A stretch of DNA of 38,771 nucleotides from an uncultured Collinsella sp. GTDB taxonomy: Bacteria > Actinomycetota > Coriobacteriia > Coriobacteriales > Coriobacteriaceae. The DNA lies in the NCBI GenBank assembly GCA_900545615.1, contig UQZM01000014.1, forward strand, positions 1 to 38,771. The letters are read 5' to 3'. The notes beneath the pieces are model-generated. The model did not search any database and had not been told where the DNA came from. It saw only the letters and a program-made list of their open reading frames with translations. The stretch's first letter is position 1, and each line of letters starts with the position of its first letter. Below, piece by piece: positions 32,081-38,771 of this stretch. The position numbers were made by a program, and so were the translations under genes.

Positions 32081-32140
32081 GTTGATTGGGGACAGACTTA
32101 AATGCGTGAAAACGCTCATTTAAGTCTGTTCCCAATCAAC
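32081..32140. repeat. 60-base near-perfect hairpin with GGGGACAGACTT arms
   Basis: 24-base arms (32081-32104 with 32117-32140) pair with one mismatch and are extended by GCGT-GAAA-ACGC at the tip, with one bulged T. Each arm contains a GGGACAG- or GGAACAG-type core close to that of the 35-base palindromes. It is between the ftsH terminator and the aminotransferase start, and looks like a small mobile or REP-like unit. Confidence 0.75.
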
Positions 32141-32180
32141 AAAAAGAAAAAGCCTCCGCAGGTTTCCCCGCAGAGGCTTT
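32141..32180 (-). terminator. Terminator of the tilS-hpt-ftsH cluster
   Basis: AAAGCCTC (32149-32156) pairs with GAGGCTTT (32173-32180), extended by an inner GC/GC. The minus strand continues with TTTTTCTTTTT. It lies 12 bases beyond the ftsH stop. Confidence 0.88.
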
Positions 32181-32191
32181 CGCCACAAAGG

Positions 32192-34330
32192 CTATTTGTC
32201 GGCGTCGGTGTCGGCACCGGCATTGACGGCACAGTCATCGCCGGCATCATCGGATGCGGCTTCAGCATCCTCCTGCATGGCCGCCTGCGCAAAGGCCGCG
32301 GCATCAGCCGCCAGCTCCTCCTCGCTCATTCGAGGCACGCGCTTCTTGGTCGGCATGCCGGCCGCCTTGGCATTGCGCTCCTCCTTGGCCGCCAGGATAT
32401 CGCCCTCGCGCTCAAGGTAGGCATTCCACTCGTTGTCGAGCAGGGCGTTCACGGCGTCGCCCTCGACGGTCTCGCGCTCAAGCAGCACCTTCGCCATCAG
32501 ATCAAGCTGATCGCGACGGGCGTCCAGAATCTCGACCGCACGACGATGGGCCTCACGCATAATGCGCTGAACCTCGATATCGATGCGGCGCGCCGTCTCC
32601 TCGGAGTAATCCTGGTGATCGGCGTAATCGCGACCAAGGAACACCTGATGTTGCGCCTCGCCAAACACTTGCGTGCCCAGCTCCTCGCTCATGCCCAGGC
32701 GCGTGACCATCTCGCGCGCCATCTTGGTTGCGCGCTCCAGATCGTTGCTCGCGCCCGACGTAATATCATCGCACATGAGCTCCTCGGCAACGCGACCGCC
32801 CAAGAACACGGCGAGCTCGTCGAGCATCTCGTTCTTGGTCTTGAGGAAGTTGTCCTCCTGCGGAAGCTGCAGCGTGTAGCCCAGCGCCTGGCCGCGGCTG
32901 ACGATCGAGATCTTGTGGACCGGATCGGAGTGCTCCAGGATGTGGCCCACCAGGGCATGACCGCTCTCGTGGTAGGCAATCGTGGTGCGCTCGGCCTCGG
33001 TCATCACGCGACCCTTGCGTTGCGGTCCGGCAATCACGCGCTCCATCGACTCCTCGACCTCGTCCATCGAGATCACGGAACGATGACGGCGAGCGGCCAG
33101 CAGCGCAGACTCGTTGAGCAGGTTCGCCAAATCGGCACCAGTAAAGCCAACGGTCATCTGGGCGAGCTTCTCAAACTTAACGTCCTCGTCCATCGGCTTG
33201 TTCTCGGCATGCACGCGCAAGATCTGCTCGCGGCCCTTCACATCCGGACGGTCGACCGTAACCTGACGGTCAAAACGGCCGGGACGCAGCAATGCCGGAT
33301 CCAGGATGTCAGGACGGTTGGTCGCAGCGATCAGGATGACCGACTCGCTTTCCTCAAAGCCGTCCATCTCGACCAGCAGCTGGTTGAGCGTCTGCTCGCG
33401 CTCGTCGTGACCGCCGCCCAAGCCAGCTCCGCGCTGACGTCCCACGGCATCGATCTCATCGATGAAGATGATCGACGGGGCCTGGGACTTGGCCTCCTTA
33501 AAGAGGTCACGCACACGGCTGGCGCCGACACCTACGAACATCTCGACAAAGTCGGAACCCGAGATGCTAAAGAACGGCACGCCCGCCTCGCCGGCAACGG
33601 CCTTGGCCAGCAGCGTTTTACCGGTGCCCGGAGGGCCAACCAGCAACACGCCACGCGGGATCTTGGCGCCCAGCTTGCGATAGCGATCCGGATCGCTCAA
33701 AAAGTCACGGATCTCCTCGAGCTCCTCGACTGCCTCGTCCACGCCGGCAACGTCTTCAAACTTGACCTTGGGGCGTGTGGCCTCGTTGGTCTTGGCGTTG
33801 GTCTTGCCAAACTGCATGTTCCTGTTGTTGGCGCCCATCATCTGGCGCATAAAGTAGAACATGATGGCGATAAGGGCGATCGTCGGAAGCACACTCATCG
33901 CCAAGTCGCCCCAAAAATCGGGATCGTTGGTGTTGACGATGTACTTGGTATCGGGGTGCTCCGCCATGAGCTCGGCAAGCGAATCGGAGCCGACATAGGT
34001 CGAGGAGAAGCTCTTGAGCTCGCTCGTATCGCCCTTGTCCTTCTTCGTCTTCCAGTAATGACCCGTCACGCTTCCGTCTTGAACCGTATAGGTCAGATCT
34101 TCGACGCGATCCTGCTTGATGGCGCTCACCATCTCGCTCGTCGCGAGCTTAACGGTATTGCTGGAATTGGCAAAGCCGGAGCCCATGTTAAAGAAGGCGT
34201 AGCCCAGAAGCGCGCAAGCCAAAATAAAATACAGCCAGCCCGTACGCGTGGGCTTCTTGCCTCCGGGCATCCCCGGGATCTTAGGCTCCCGGGGAGTCTG
34301 GGAATTGTTCTCGTTACGGTCGTCGGGCAT
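32192..34330 (-). CDS. ftsH: ATP-dependent zinc metalloprotease FtsH
   Basis: The 712-residue product is the membrane AAA+ protease that removes damaged or regulatory membrane proteins. It has two transmembrane helices (about 32-48 and 144-162) around an extracytoplasmic domain. The AAA+ module has Walker A GPPGTGKT (232-239), Walker B IIFIDEID (287-294), pore FVGVG (265-269) and SRH NRPDILDPALLRPGRFDR. Zn site HESGH is at 454-458. A long Ala/Asp/Glu-rich tail (from about 640) is low in complexity. The start is one base after the hpt stop. The ribosome site GGAGG is rather far (12 bases), so coupling with hpt is likely. Confidence 0.97.
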   Translation of the reverse strand: MPDDRNENNSQTPREPKIPGMPGGKKPTRTGWLYFILACALLGYAFFNMGSGFANSSNTVKLATSEMVSAIKQDRVEDLTYTVQDGSVTGHYWKTKKDKGDTSELKSFSSTYVGSDSLAELMAEHPDTKYIVNTNDPDFWGDLAMSVLPTIALIAIMFYFMRQMMGANNRNMQFGKTNAKTNEATRPKVKFEDVAGVDEAVEELEEIRDFLSDPDRYRKLGAKIPRGVLLVGPPGTGKTLLAKAVAGEAGVPFFSISGSDFVEMFVGVGASRVRDLFKEAKSQAPSIIFIDEIDAVGRQRGAGLGGGHDEREQTLNQLLVEMDGFEESESVILIAATNRPDILDPALLRPGRFDRQVTVDRPDVKGREQILRVHAENKPMDEDVKFEKLAQMTVGFTGADLANLLNESALLAARRHRSVISMDEVEESMERVIAGPQRKGRVMTEAERTTIAYHESGHALVGHILEHSDPVHKISIVSRGQALGYTLQLPQEDNFLKTKNEMLDELAVFLGGRVAEELMCDDITSGASNDLERATKMAREMVTRLGMSEELGTQVFGEAQHQVFLGRDYADHQDYSEETARRIDIEVQRIMREAHRRAVEILDARRDQLDLMAKVLLERETVEGDAVNALLDNEWNAYLEREGDILAAKEERNAKAAGMPTKKRVPRMSEEELAADAAAFAQAAMQEDAEAASDDAGDDCAVNAGADTDADK

Positions 34331-34331
34331 C

Positions 34332-34880
34332 TTACGAATAAACCTCCGGTTTCAAAATGCCCAGATACGGAAGGTTACGATAGCGCTCGGCATAGTCGAG
34401 GCCGTAGCCCACCACAAAGGCATCGGGGCAATGGGTTCCAACATACTTGGGCGTGATGGCCGAGACGCGGTCCTCAACGTCCTTCCACAGGAAGGCGGCG
34501 ACCTCCAGAGAAGCGGGCTTGCGGCTCTCGAGGTTCTTCATCAGATACTTGAGCGTCAGGCCCGAGTCCAGAATGTCCTCGACGATCAGCACGTCGCGAC
34601 CGCGGATGTCGATATCCAGGTCCTTAATGATACGCACGATACCAGAGGACTTCACACCGTCGCCATAGCTCGAAACAGCCATGAAATCGATGTTGGTCGG
34701 CAGCTCGATCTTACGCATCAGGTCGCCCATAAAGACCACGGCGCCGCGCAGGACCGCAATCAGCACCAGATCCTTACCCGCGTAGTCGCGAGTAATCTGC
34801 TCGCCTAGGCGAGAGACGATACCGTCGATATCCTCCTGCGTGAACAGAACCTTCTCGATATCCGGATGTTGAGAAGCCAT
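34332..34880 (-). CDS. hpt: Hypoxanthine phosphoribosyltransferase
   Basis: The 182-residue product salvages hypoxanthine/guanine to IMP/GMP using PRPP. The PRPP-binding motif reads LIVEDILDSGLTL (98-110), and VLRGAVVFMGDL (43-54) forms the pyrophosphate loop. Lys/Asp residues in the WKDVEDR and CPDAFVVGYGLDYAE segments bind the purine. GAAAGGG precedes the ATG. The tilS-hpt-ftsH order is a widely conserved bacterial arrangement and supports all three calls. Confidence 0.96.
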   Translation of the reverse strand: MASQHPDIEKVLFTQEDIDGIVSRLGEQITRDYAGKDLVLIAVLRGAVVFMGDLMRKIELPTNIDFMAVSSYGDGVKSSGIVRIIKDLDIDIRGRDVLIVEDILDSGLTLKYLMKNLESRKPASLEVAAFLWKDVEDRVSAITPKYVGTHCPDAFVVGYGLDYAERYRNLPYLGILKPEVYS

Positions 34881-34945
34881 GACAACCCTTTCTTGTGCTT
34901 ATCGCCCACACACCGCCGTATGGACGCGAACTACACATTCTAGCA

Positions 34946-34976
34946 GCGCACGGGGTAAATTTACCAGCCCGTGCGC
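34946..34976. promoter_or_regulatory. Strong palindrome upstream of hpt
   Basis: GCGCACGGG (34946-34954) and CCCGTGCGC (34968-34976) enclose GTAAATTTAC, itself a palindrome. On the minus strand TAGAAT follows at 34942-34937 and could be a -10 box for hpt-ftsH, so the palindrome could be an operator or an attenuating hairpin between tilS and hpt. Confidence 0.4.
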
Positions 34977-35027
34977 CATCAGCGCGGGAATACCGTCAAC
35001 GTCGCACAGAATAGCAGGCGTGGGACG

Positions 35028-36566
35028 CTATTCCGCATCGACCACGCGGAGCAGATATGCCACGCGCGTTGCGGCCGTGCACTTAAAACGCTCGTCCGCG
35101 CGAACTCCGGCGACCCACACCACGGCACCCCCCGGCGCCGTCCTCACCATGGGCACGCCGGCGCGCTCGGAAACGGGAATGCGAGCCTCACCTAGCAAGT
35201 CGGATACTTTCTTGCTTCGACCACTCATCCCTAACGGGCACATCACGTCTCCCGGTGCAGGACCGTCCACCCACAGGCGCGCCAATCGCGCCTCGGCAGG
35301 GATCTCGCCACGCGAGCCCGCCAGGATCCGCTCACTATCGCTGTCGGCAAAACCCAGGGCAGCCGCGTCTACCAAAGCTGTCACTTCCCCGGCAGCTGCA
35401 AGCTCACGGGCGCGGCGCACGATATCGCATCCCGGCTCAACGGCCATCGGTTCTGTGACCAGCATACGTCCCCCGCCCAACGGCAAACGACCGGGTACGG
35501 TAACCCAGTCCGCGACCAGGCCCTCGCGAGCCGCCGGCGCCTTAAACGCCAGCATGCCAAACTCAATGCGTGCGTCAATCCCCGCCGGAAGCGTGACCGA
35601 GCCGGCGCCCTCGGCAACGCAGGAAAGGACTCGCTCCACATGTCGCATCTCTGGACGAGCGTCCGGATCGATGCGCTTAATCGCCAGTCGCACGATGCGC
35701 CGCGCGATTACCACCTCGGCCGCAGCAAGGCGCCTGGCATCGAGCACCAGCGCGCCCGCCGCCTCCTTACGCAGGCAGCTTCGAAACGCCTGTGCCGAAA
35801 GCTGAGACAAAAACGCGTCCTCATCGCCTAAGATCTCGCAGGCGGCGCCAATCGTCTTGCAGACGCTCGCGTTGCGCTGCGCCACCACCGGCATCACTCG
35901 ATGGCGCACGTAGTTTCGCAGATACGAGATATCCTCATTGCTCTCGTCTTCACGCCACGGCTGACCATGTACCCGTAGATAGCCCACGAGCTCACCATGA
36001 GTTAGGTCGAGCAAGGGACGCACCACGATATTCCTCCGGCGAGGAATGCTCGATAGGCCAGCGGGCCCTGAACCCTTAATCGCGTTCATCAAAAACGTTT
36101 CCGCGCGATCCGAAGACGTGTGCGCGGTGCAGATACGAGCCGCCGTTCGCGGTGCCCCCGTCTGGGCGCAGAGCTCGCGAACATACCTCCGCGCCGCGGC
36201 ATAGCGCACCTCGCGGGCCGCGGCCTCAATATTGCCCGACTCCCCATCAAAATAAGCGTGCTCCACGCACAGCGGTAAACCATATTGCGCGCAGAGCTCA
36301 CGCACAAAGGCCTCGTCGCCATCGGACGCCTTGCCGCGCAGATGATGGTTTACATGCAGCACATGCAGGCGCTCGCGAGCAATGGGGGCAACACCGCGTC
36401 CGTCTTGGATATCCAGCTTTGATGTGCACGCCATAAGAAGCAGTGCCGTCGAGTCCGCGCCGCCTGATACCATGAGCACGACAGGAGCTGCCTGCTGCCT
36501 CGTCCGGGTCTCATCGACTGCCCCAGGCACGGCATGGTGTCCGTAATGCTGTGATACCGTTGGCAT
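35028..36566 (-). CDS. tilS: tRNA(Ile)-lysidine synthetase
   Basis: The 512-residue product modifies C34 of tRNA-Ile(CAU) to lysidine, needed to read AUA codons. The PP-loop reads VSGGADS (33-39), and HVNHHLRG plus the DRAETFLMNAIKGSG segment (about 155-170) are typical of TilS. C-terminal substrate domains follow (about 240-510, with GDVMCPLGMSGRSKKVSDLLGEARIP). GGAGG with 6-base spacing precedes the ATG. A minus-strand TACAAT at 36600-36595 is the likely -10 box. It is the first gene of the tilS-hpt-ftsH cluster. Confidence 0.94.
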   Translation of the reverse strand: MPTVSQHYGHHAVPGAVDETRTRQQAAPVVLMVSGGADSTALLLMACTSKLDIQDGRGVAPIARERLHVLHVNHHLRGKASDGDEAFVRELCAQYGLPLCVEHAYFDGESGNIEAAAREVRYAAARRYVRELCAQTGAPRTAARICTAHTSSDRAETFLMNAIKGSGPAGLSSIPRRRNIVVRPLLDLTHGELVGYLRVHGQPWREDESNEDISYLRNYVRHRVMPVVAQRNASVCKTIGAACEILGDEDAFLSQLSAQAFRSCLRKEAAGALVLDARRLAAAEVVIARRIVRLAIKRIDPDARPEMRHVERVLSCVAEGAGSVTLPAGIDARIEFGMLAFKAPAAREGLVADWVTVPGRLPLGGGRMLVTEPMAVEPGCDIVRRARELAAAGEVTALVDAAALGFADSDSERILAGSRGEIPAEARLARLWVDGPAPGDVMCPLGMSGRSKKVSDLLGEARIPVSERAGVPMVRTAPGGAVVWVAGVRADERFKCTAATRVAYLLRVVDAE

Positions 36567-36614
36567 TCGCTTCCTCCTTTATTCGTCCGCACCCATTGTA
36601 TCCTTTGGAATCTT

Positions 36615-37424
36615 ATGTCTTGCCTGCACCTTCATATCCTCGGCAGTGGCTCTAAAGGCAACTGCGCACTCATCGAGGGCCCGCAGGGGCTCATTATGGT
36701 CGATGACGGACTGTCTCGCCGCGAGACATTAAAGCGCATGGCAGAACTGGGTCTCTCGACAGACAACGTCTCGGCTCTTCTCATTACTCATGAGCATAGC
36801 GATCACATCAAGGGCCTCGATGTCTGGTGCAAGCACTGGCACGGCCCCCTCTTTGCCAGCAGGGGCACTCTTTCGAACAAAGAAAATCTTTCGCATCTGC
36901 CTGTCGAGGAATTCGATCCCGGCGACACCCTGTCCATTGCCGGCATCCACGTGCAAACCTACTCAACATCACACGATGTCATCAATCCGGTCGGCTATCG
37001 ATTCAATGCTCTCGATGATTCCATTGGGTTTGCCACCGACACCGGAGAGCTATCGAGCCAAGCGATGAAAACCCTCAAAGATTGTCGAGTCCTCGCACTC
37101 GAAAGCAACCACGATGTGACCATGCTGCGCGAGGGAGAATATCCCCGCTTTCTTCAGGAGCGCATCCTGTCTGCAAGGGGACACCTCTCCAACAGCCAAG
37201 CCGCCGAAGCCGCGCGCGAACTTGTTACCGATCGCACCGAACAGCTCATTGCCATGCATATCAGCCAAGAAAACAATCGTCCGAGCCTTACCGTCAAAAG
37301 CTATGCCAAAGCTCTGGCCGCAACCCTGGATGACGAGGTCGGCAGCTCCGCAACCCTTCTCCAAGGATCGCGAAAACTCTCGATACGCCCTGCGAGTCAG
37401 TATCAGCCGGCAACCATTCAATAG
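36615..37424 (+). CDS. Metallo-beta-lactamase-fold hydrolase (WalJ/YycJ-like)
   Basis: The 269-residue product starts with LHILGSGSKGNCALIEG (6-22), typical of the YycJ/WalJ group, and has the zinc motif THEHSDH (58-64). Further ligands are likely in STSHDV (about 117-121), DTGEL (about 141-145) and ESNHDV (about 163-168). WalJ-like proteins are 5'-3' exonucleases or cell-wall-linked factors near walKR in Firmicutes; no walKR is here. The ribosome site is weak (GGA), and only 48 bases separate it from divergent tilS. A strong terminator follows. Confidence 0.9.
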   Translation: MSCLHLHILGSGSKGNCALIEGPQGLIMVDDGLSRRETLKRMAELGLSTDNVSALLITHEHSDHIKGLDVWCKHWHGPLFASRGTLSNKENLSHLPVEEFDPGDTLSIAGIHVQTYSTSHDVINPVGYRFNALDDSIGFATDTGELSSQAMKTLKDCRVLALESNHDVTMLREGEYPRFLQERILSARGHLSNSQAAEAARELVTDRTEQLIAMHISQENNRPSLTVKSYAKALAATLDDEVGSSATLLQGSRKLSIRPASQYQPATIQ

Positions 37425-37433
37425 ACTGTCCTA

Positions 37434-37483
37434 GACAGCAAAAGGGGCCGAGAATCGCTTCCCAGCCCCTTTTGCTGTCTTTT
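37434..37483 (+). terminator. Terminator behind the metallo-hydrolase gene
   Basis: GACAGCAAAAGGGGC (37434-37448) pairs perfectly with 37465-37479 and is followed by TTTTAAT. The A-rich arm also gives some activity for the convergent Hsp20 gene. Confidence 0.88.
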
Positions 37484-37506
37484 AATAGCGCAGAACACCA
37501 ACGAAG

Positions 37507-37938
37507 TTAGTCGATGGAGATCTTCGTAACGTTCTTCTTCTCGACGATCTTGGGAACCGTAACGGTCAGGATGCCGTCAGCGTACTTAGCCGAGAGGCCC
37601 TCGCTCGAAGCGTCCTTTAGATACACGCCACGCGTCGCGCTGTACGAGCTGAACTCCTTCTGCAGGAAGTTCTTGCCCTCGTTCTCCTCGTCTTCCTCGA
37701 CATTCACGCTAATGGACAGACGGCCCTCATTGAGCTCGACATCGATATCGTCCTTGGCGACACCGGTCAGATAGGCCTTGACCTCATAGCCGTCGCCCTT
37801 ATCCTCAACGTCAACGGGAAACGCCTTGGAAGCAATCGAGTTGTTTGCAAGGTCGGTCATATCATCAAACAGATCGAACAGCGAGCTAGCAGAAGGACGA
37901 ACGCCAAAAACCGAACGATAAGGAACCATGCTTGCCAT
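37507..37938 (-). CDS. Small heat-shock protein, Hsp20/alpha-crystallin family
   Basis: The ATG at 37938 follows AAAAGGAG at good distance. The 143-residue product has a short N-terminal arm (ending near residue 38) and an alpha-crystallin domain (about 40-130): PVDVEDKGDGYEVKAYLTGVAKDDIDVE at its start and LSAKYADGILTVTVPK at its end, with the A-x-x-x-n-G-v-L signature. It would form oligomers that hold unfolded proteins in the cytoplasm. It is monocistronic with a long leader containing an HspR-like site. Confidence 0.93.
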   Translation of the reverse strand: MASMVPYRSVFGVRPSASSLFDLFDDMTDLANNSIASKAFPVDVEDKGDGYEVKAYLTGVAKDDIDVELNEGRLSISVNVEEDEENEGKNFLQKEFSSYSATRGVYLKDASSEGLSAKYADGILTVTVPKIVEKKNVTKISID

Positions 37939-38072
37939 GTTTACCACTCCTTTTAGGACTGCCGAGCCATCTTCTAGGTGACTGGGACTTCTTTTGACGC
38001 TTTATATATGCCCACCCAGTGCTCATATATACATCTACTATAAAGTTTTTTGAGTCCAGTACTATAAGCATA

Positions 38073-38093
38073 TCTAAGTGTATGTGACTCAGG
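38073..38093 (-). promoter_or_regulatory. HAIR-like (HspR) site upstream of the Hsp20 gene
   Basis: Read on the minus strand, CCTGAGT-N7-ACTTAGA matches the HspR inverted repeat CTTGAGT-N7-ACTCAAG at 6 and 4 of 7 positions with the exact 7-base gap. It lies 135 bases before the start codon. HspR controls chaperone genes in actinobacteria, so the position is sensible, but the second half-site is poor. Confidence 0.4.
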
Positions 38094-38213
38094 TTTAAAT
38101 AAGGTTAAGGTTCTTTGAACCAGAGCTTAAATAACGAGTATGTTCGCAGCTACAAATAACAGGGGGCTTACAATAAGCGCGTACACGTTGTTGGTAACGA
38201 GCTAAAGGGCATC

Positions 38214-38678
38214 ATGGACGACCAAAACCAGAACAAAATGTTTATGCAGACGCAGGGGGAAGATACTTCCACGCAGCCGCCACGGTTCCATCGCCCCCAC
38301 ATCTCGCAAGAGCCCATTAATGATCCTGAGCCCGAGTATGTGACGAGAAATCGATATCAAACGCTCGAGGATGCCCAAACGGGACGTAAACATATGGGCG
38401 TCGCCTCGGGAGACCCTGTATATCTGAAAGACGCACCATTATCTAAAAACAGCACAGCTAGTGATGAGCCGCTGAAAGCATCTGCCGCTCATCAACAAAG
38501 AGGTCCTCGACCAAAGCAAACCTTAACGCATTCGGCTCGTTATCTCGAGACGCCAAAACAAGGAAAATCGATCTTCGTTTCGTCAAGTAAACGACGCAAG
38601 CAACATCGACTGGCAATCCTGCTTTTGATTATTGCGGCCATAGCAGTTGCCCTTGTTATTCGATTTATTTTCTTTTAA
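38214..38678 (+). CDS. Tail-anchored membrane protein of unknown function
   Basis: The 154-residue product is hydrophilic and probably disordered for about 128 residues (rich in Gln, Pro, Lys, Ser). A basic stretch follows (SSSKRRKQHR), then one C-terminal transmembrane helix (LAILLLIIAAIAVALVIRFIFF) at the very end, so most of it faces the cytoplasm. AAAGGGC precedes the ATG and TACAAT at 38169 may be the -10 box. Its GC content is lower than its neighbours'. I recognise no family. Confidence 0.65.
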   Translation: MDDQNQNKMFMQTQGEDTSTQPPRFHRPHISQEPINDPEPEYVTRNRYQTLEDAQTGRKHMGVASGDPVYLKDAPLSKNSTASDEPLKASAAHQQRGPRPKQTLTHSARYLETPKQGKSIFVSSSKRRKQHRLAILLLIIAAIAVALVIRFIFF

Positions 38679-38740
38679 TAAAAGCTCAATACCAAAAAGA
38701 ATTAAATCGTCTGGCGTAAATGAGTCATTTATGCCCCGCA

Positions 38741-38771
38741 AACGCAAAAAAGGGGGAGGCCGCGAGGCCTC
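38741..38771. terminator. Terminator-like hairpin at the right edge
   Basis: GAGGCC-GCGA-GGCCTC (38756-38771) is preceded by an A-run (38745-38751), so it would end minus-strand transcription from beyond the window. The plus-strand side is cut off. An AAATGA-G-TCATTT palindrome lies just before it (38719-38731). Confidence 0.55.

Noticed and set aside
32102..34456. A 784-residue open frame on the plus strand
   Set aside because: It is antisense to ftsH and its start lies inside the 60-base hairpin; composition is that of a shadow frame.
1..38771. CRISPR arrays, tRNA or rRNA genes, prophage or insertion-sequence genes
   Set aside because: No regular direct repeats with spacers, no cloverleaf-type sequences with CCA-end features, and no transposase, integrase or phage structural motifs were seen on either strand.

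Overview
The window looks like chromosomal DNA of a human-gut actinobacterium of the class Coriobacteriia, most likely Collinsella. This is inferred from roughly 60 % GC, strong GC bias at third codon positions, AGGAGG-type ribosome sites, the tilS-hpt-ftsH cluster and a PTS/LacI-rich gene set. No database search was possible, so the genus is a judgement. There are no rRNA, tRNA, CRISPR, prophage or transposase genes, and the DNA reads as ordinary chromosome. Intergenic regions are unusually rich in palindromic and structured repeats.

Layout. 1-3740: minus-strand operon of a MarR repressor and a two-subunit ABC exporter (second subunit cut by the window edge). 3785-5598: a 96-residue protein of unknown function, a nitroreductase, and a single-pass membrane protein. 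5683-9096: a Fis-type regulator with a decayed AAA+ core, a YeiH-type anion exporter and a divergent GntR/FCD regulator. 9148-14316: glmS with a palindromic operator, a LacI-type regulator, a HAD phosphatase and a LarE-type sulfur transferase. 14624-22140: a sugar operon on the minus strand (PTS EIIBC, GatZ/KbaZ-like protein, transaldolase, split transketolase, PTS EIIA) with a divergent LacI-type regulator. 22260-25415: a secreted nuclease and an EF-G-like GTPase. 25726-27996: a polar amino-acid ABC importer. 28335-32020: a 23S rRNA (uracil-C5) methyltransferase, a PHP phosphoesterase and an aminotransferase. 32192-36566: ftsH, hpt and tilS. 36615-38678: a WalJ/YycJ-type metallo-hydrolase, Hsp20 and a tail-anchored protein of unknown function.

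How the genes work together. The sugar operon is the best candidate for an incompletely described pathway. A fructose-family PTS imports and phosphorylates a sugar. A GatZ-like protein occurs without its usual aldolase partner GatY, so it may act alone as a ketose-6-phosphate 4-epimerase. Transaldolase and transketolase would then take the product into the non-oxidative pentose phosphate pathway. The MarR-ABC-ABC unit is a classical self-regulated drug exporter, and the SBP-permease-ATPase unit is a complete importer.

The least explained part of the window is its non-coding DNA. There is a family of about 110-base nested hairpin elements, with two copies in opposite orientation directly behind stop codons. 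There is a 35-base palindrome family with a GGGACAGG core (four copies) and a related 60-base hairpin. A 139-base element with perfect 35-base inverted arms lies between two divergent genes. Two interleaved inverted repeats lie inside the sugar operon, and a multi-stem region lies between the exporter gene and the degenerate regulator.
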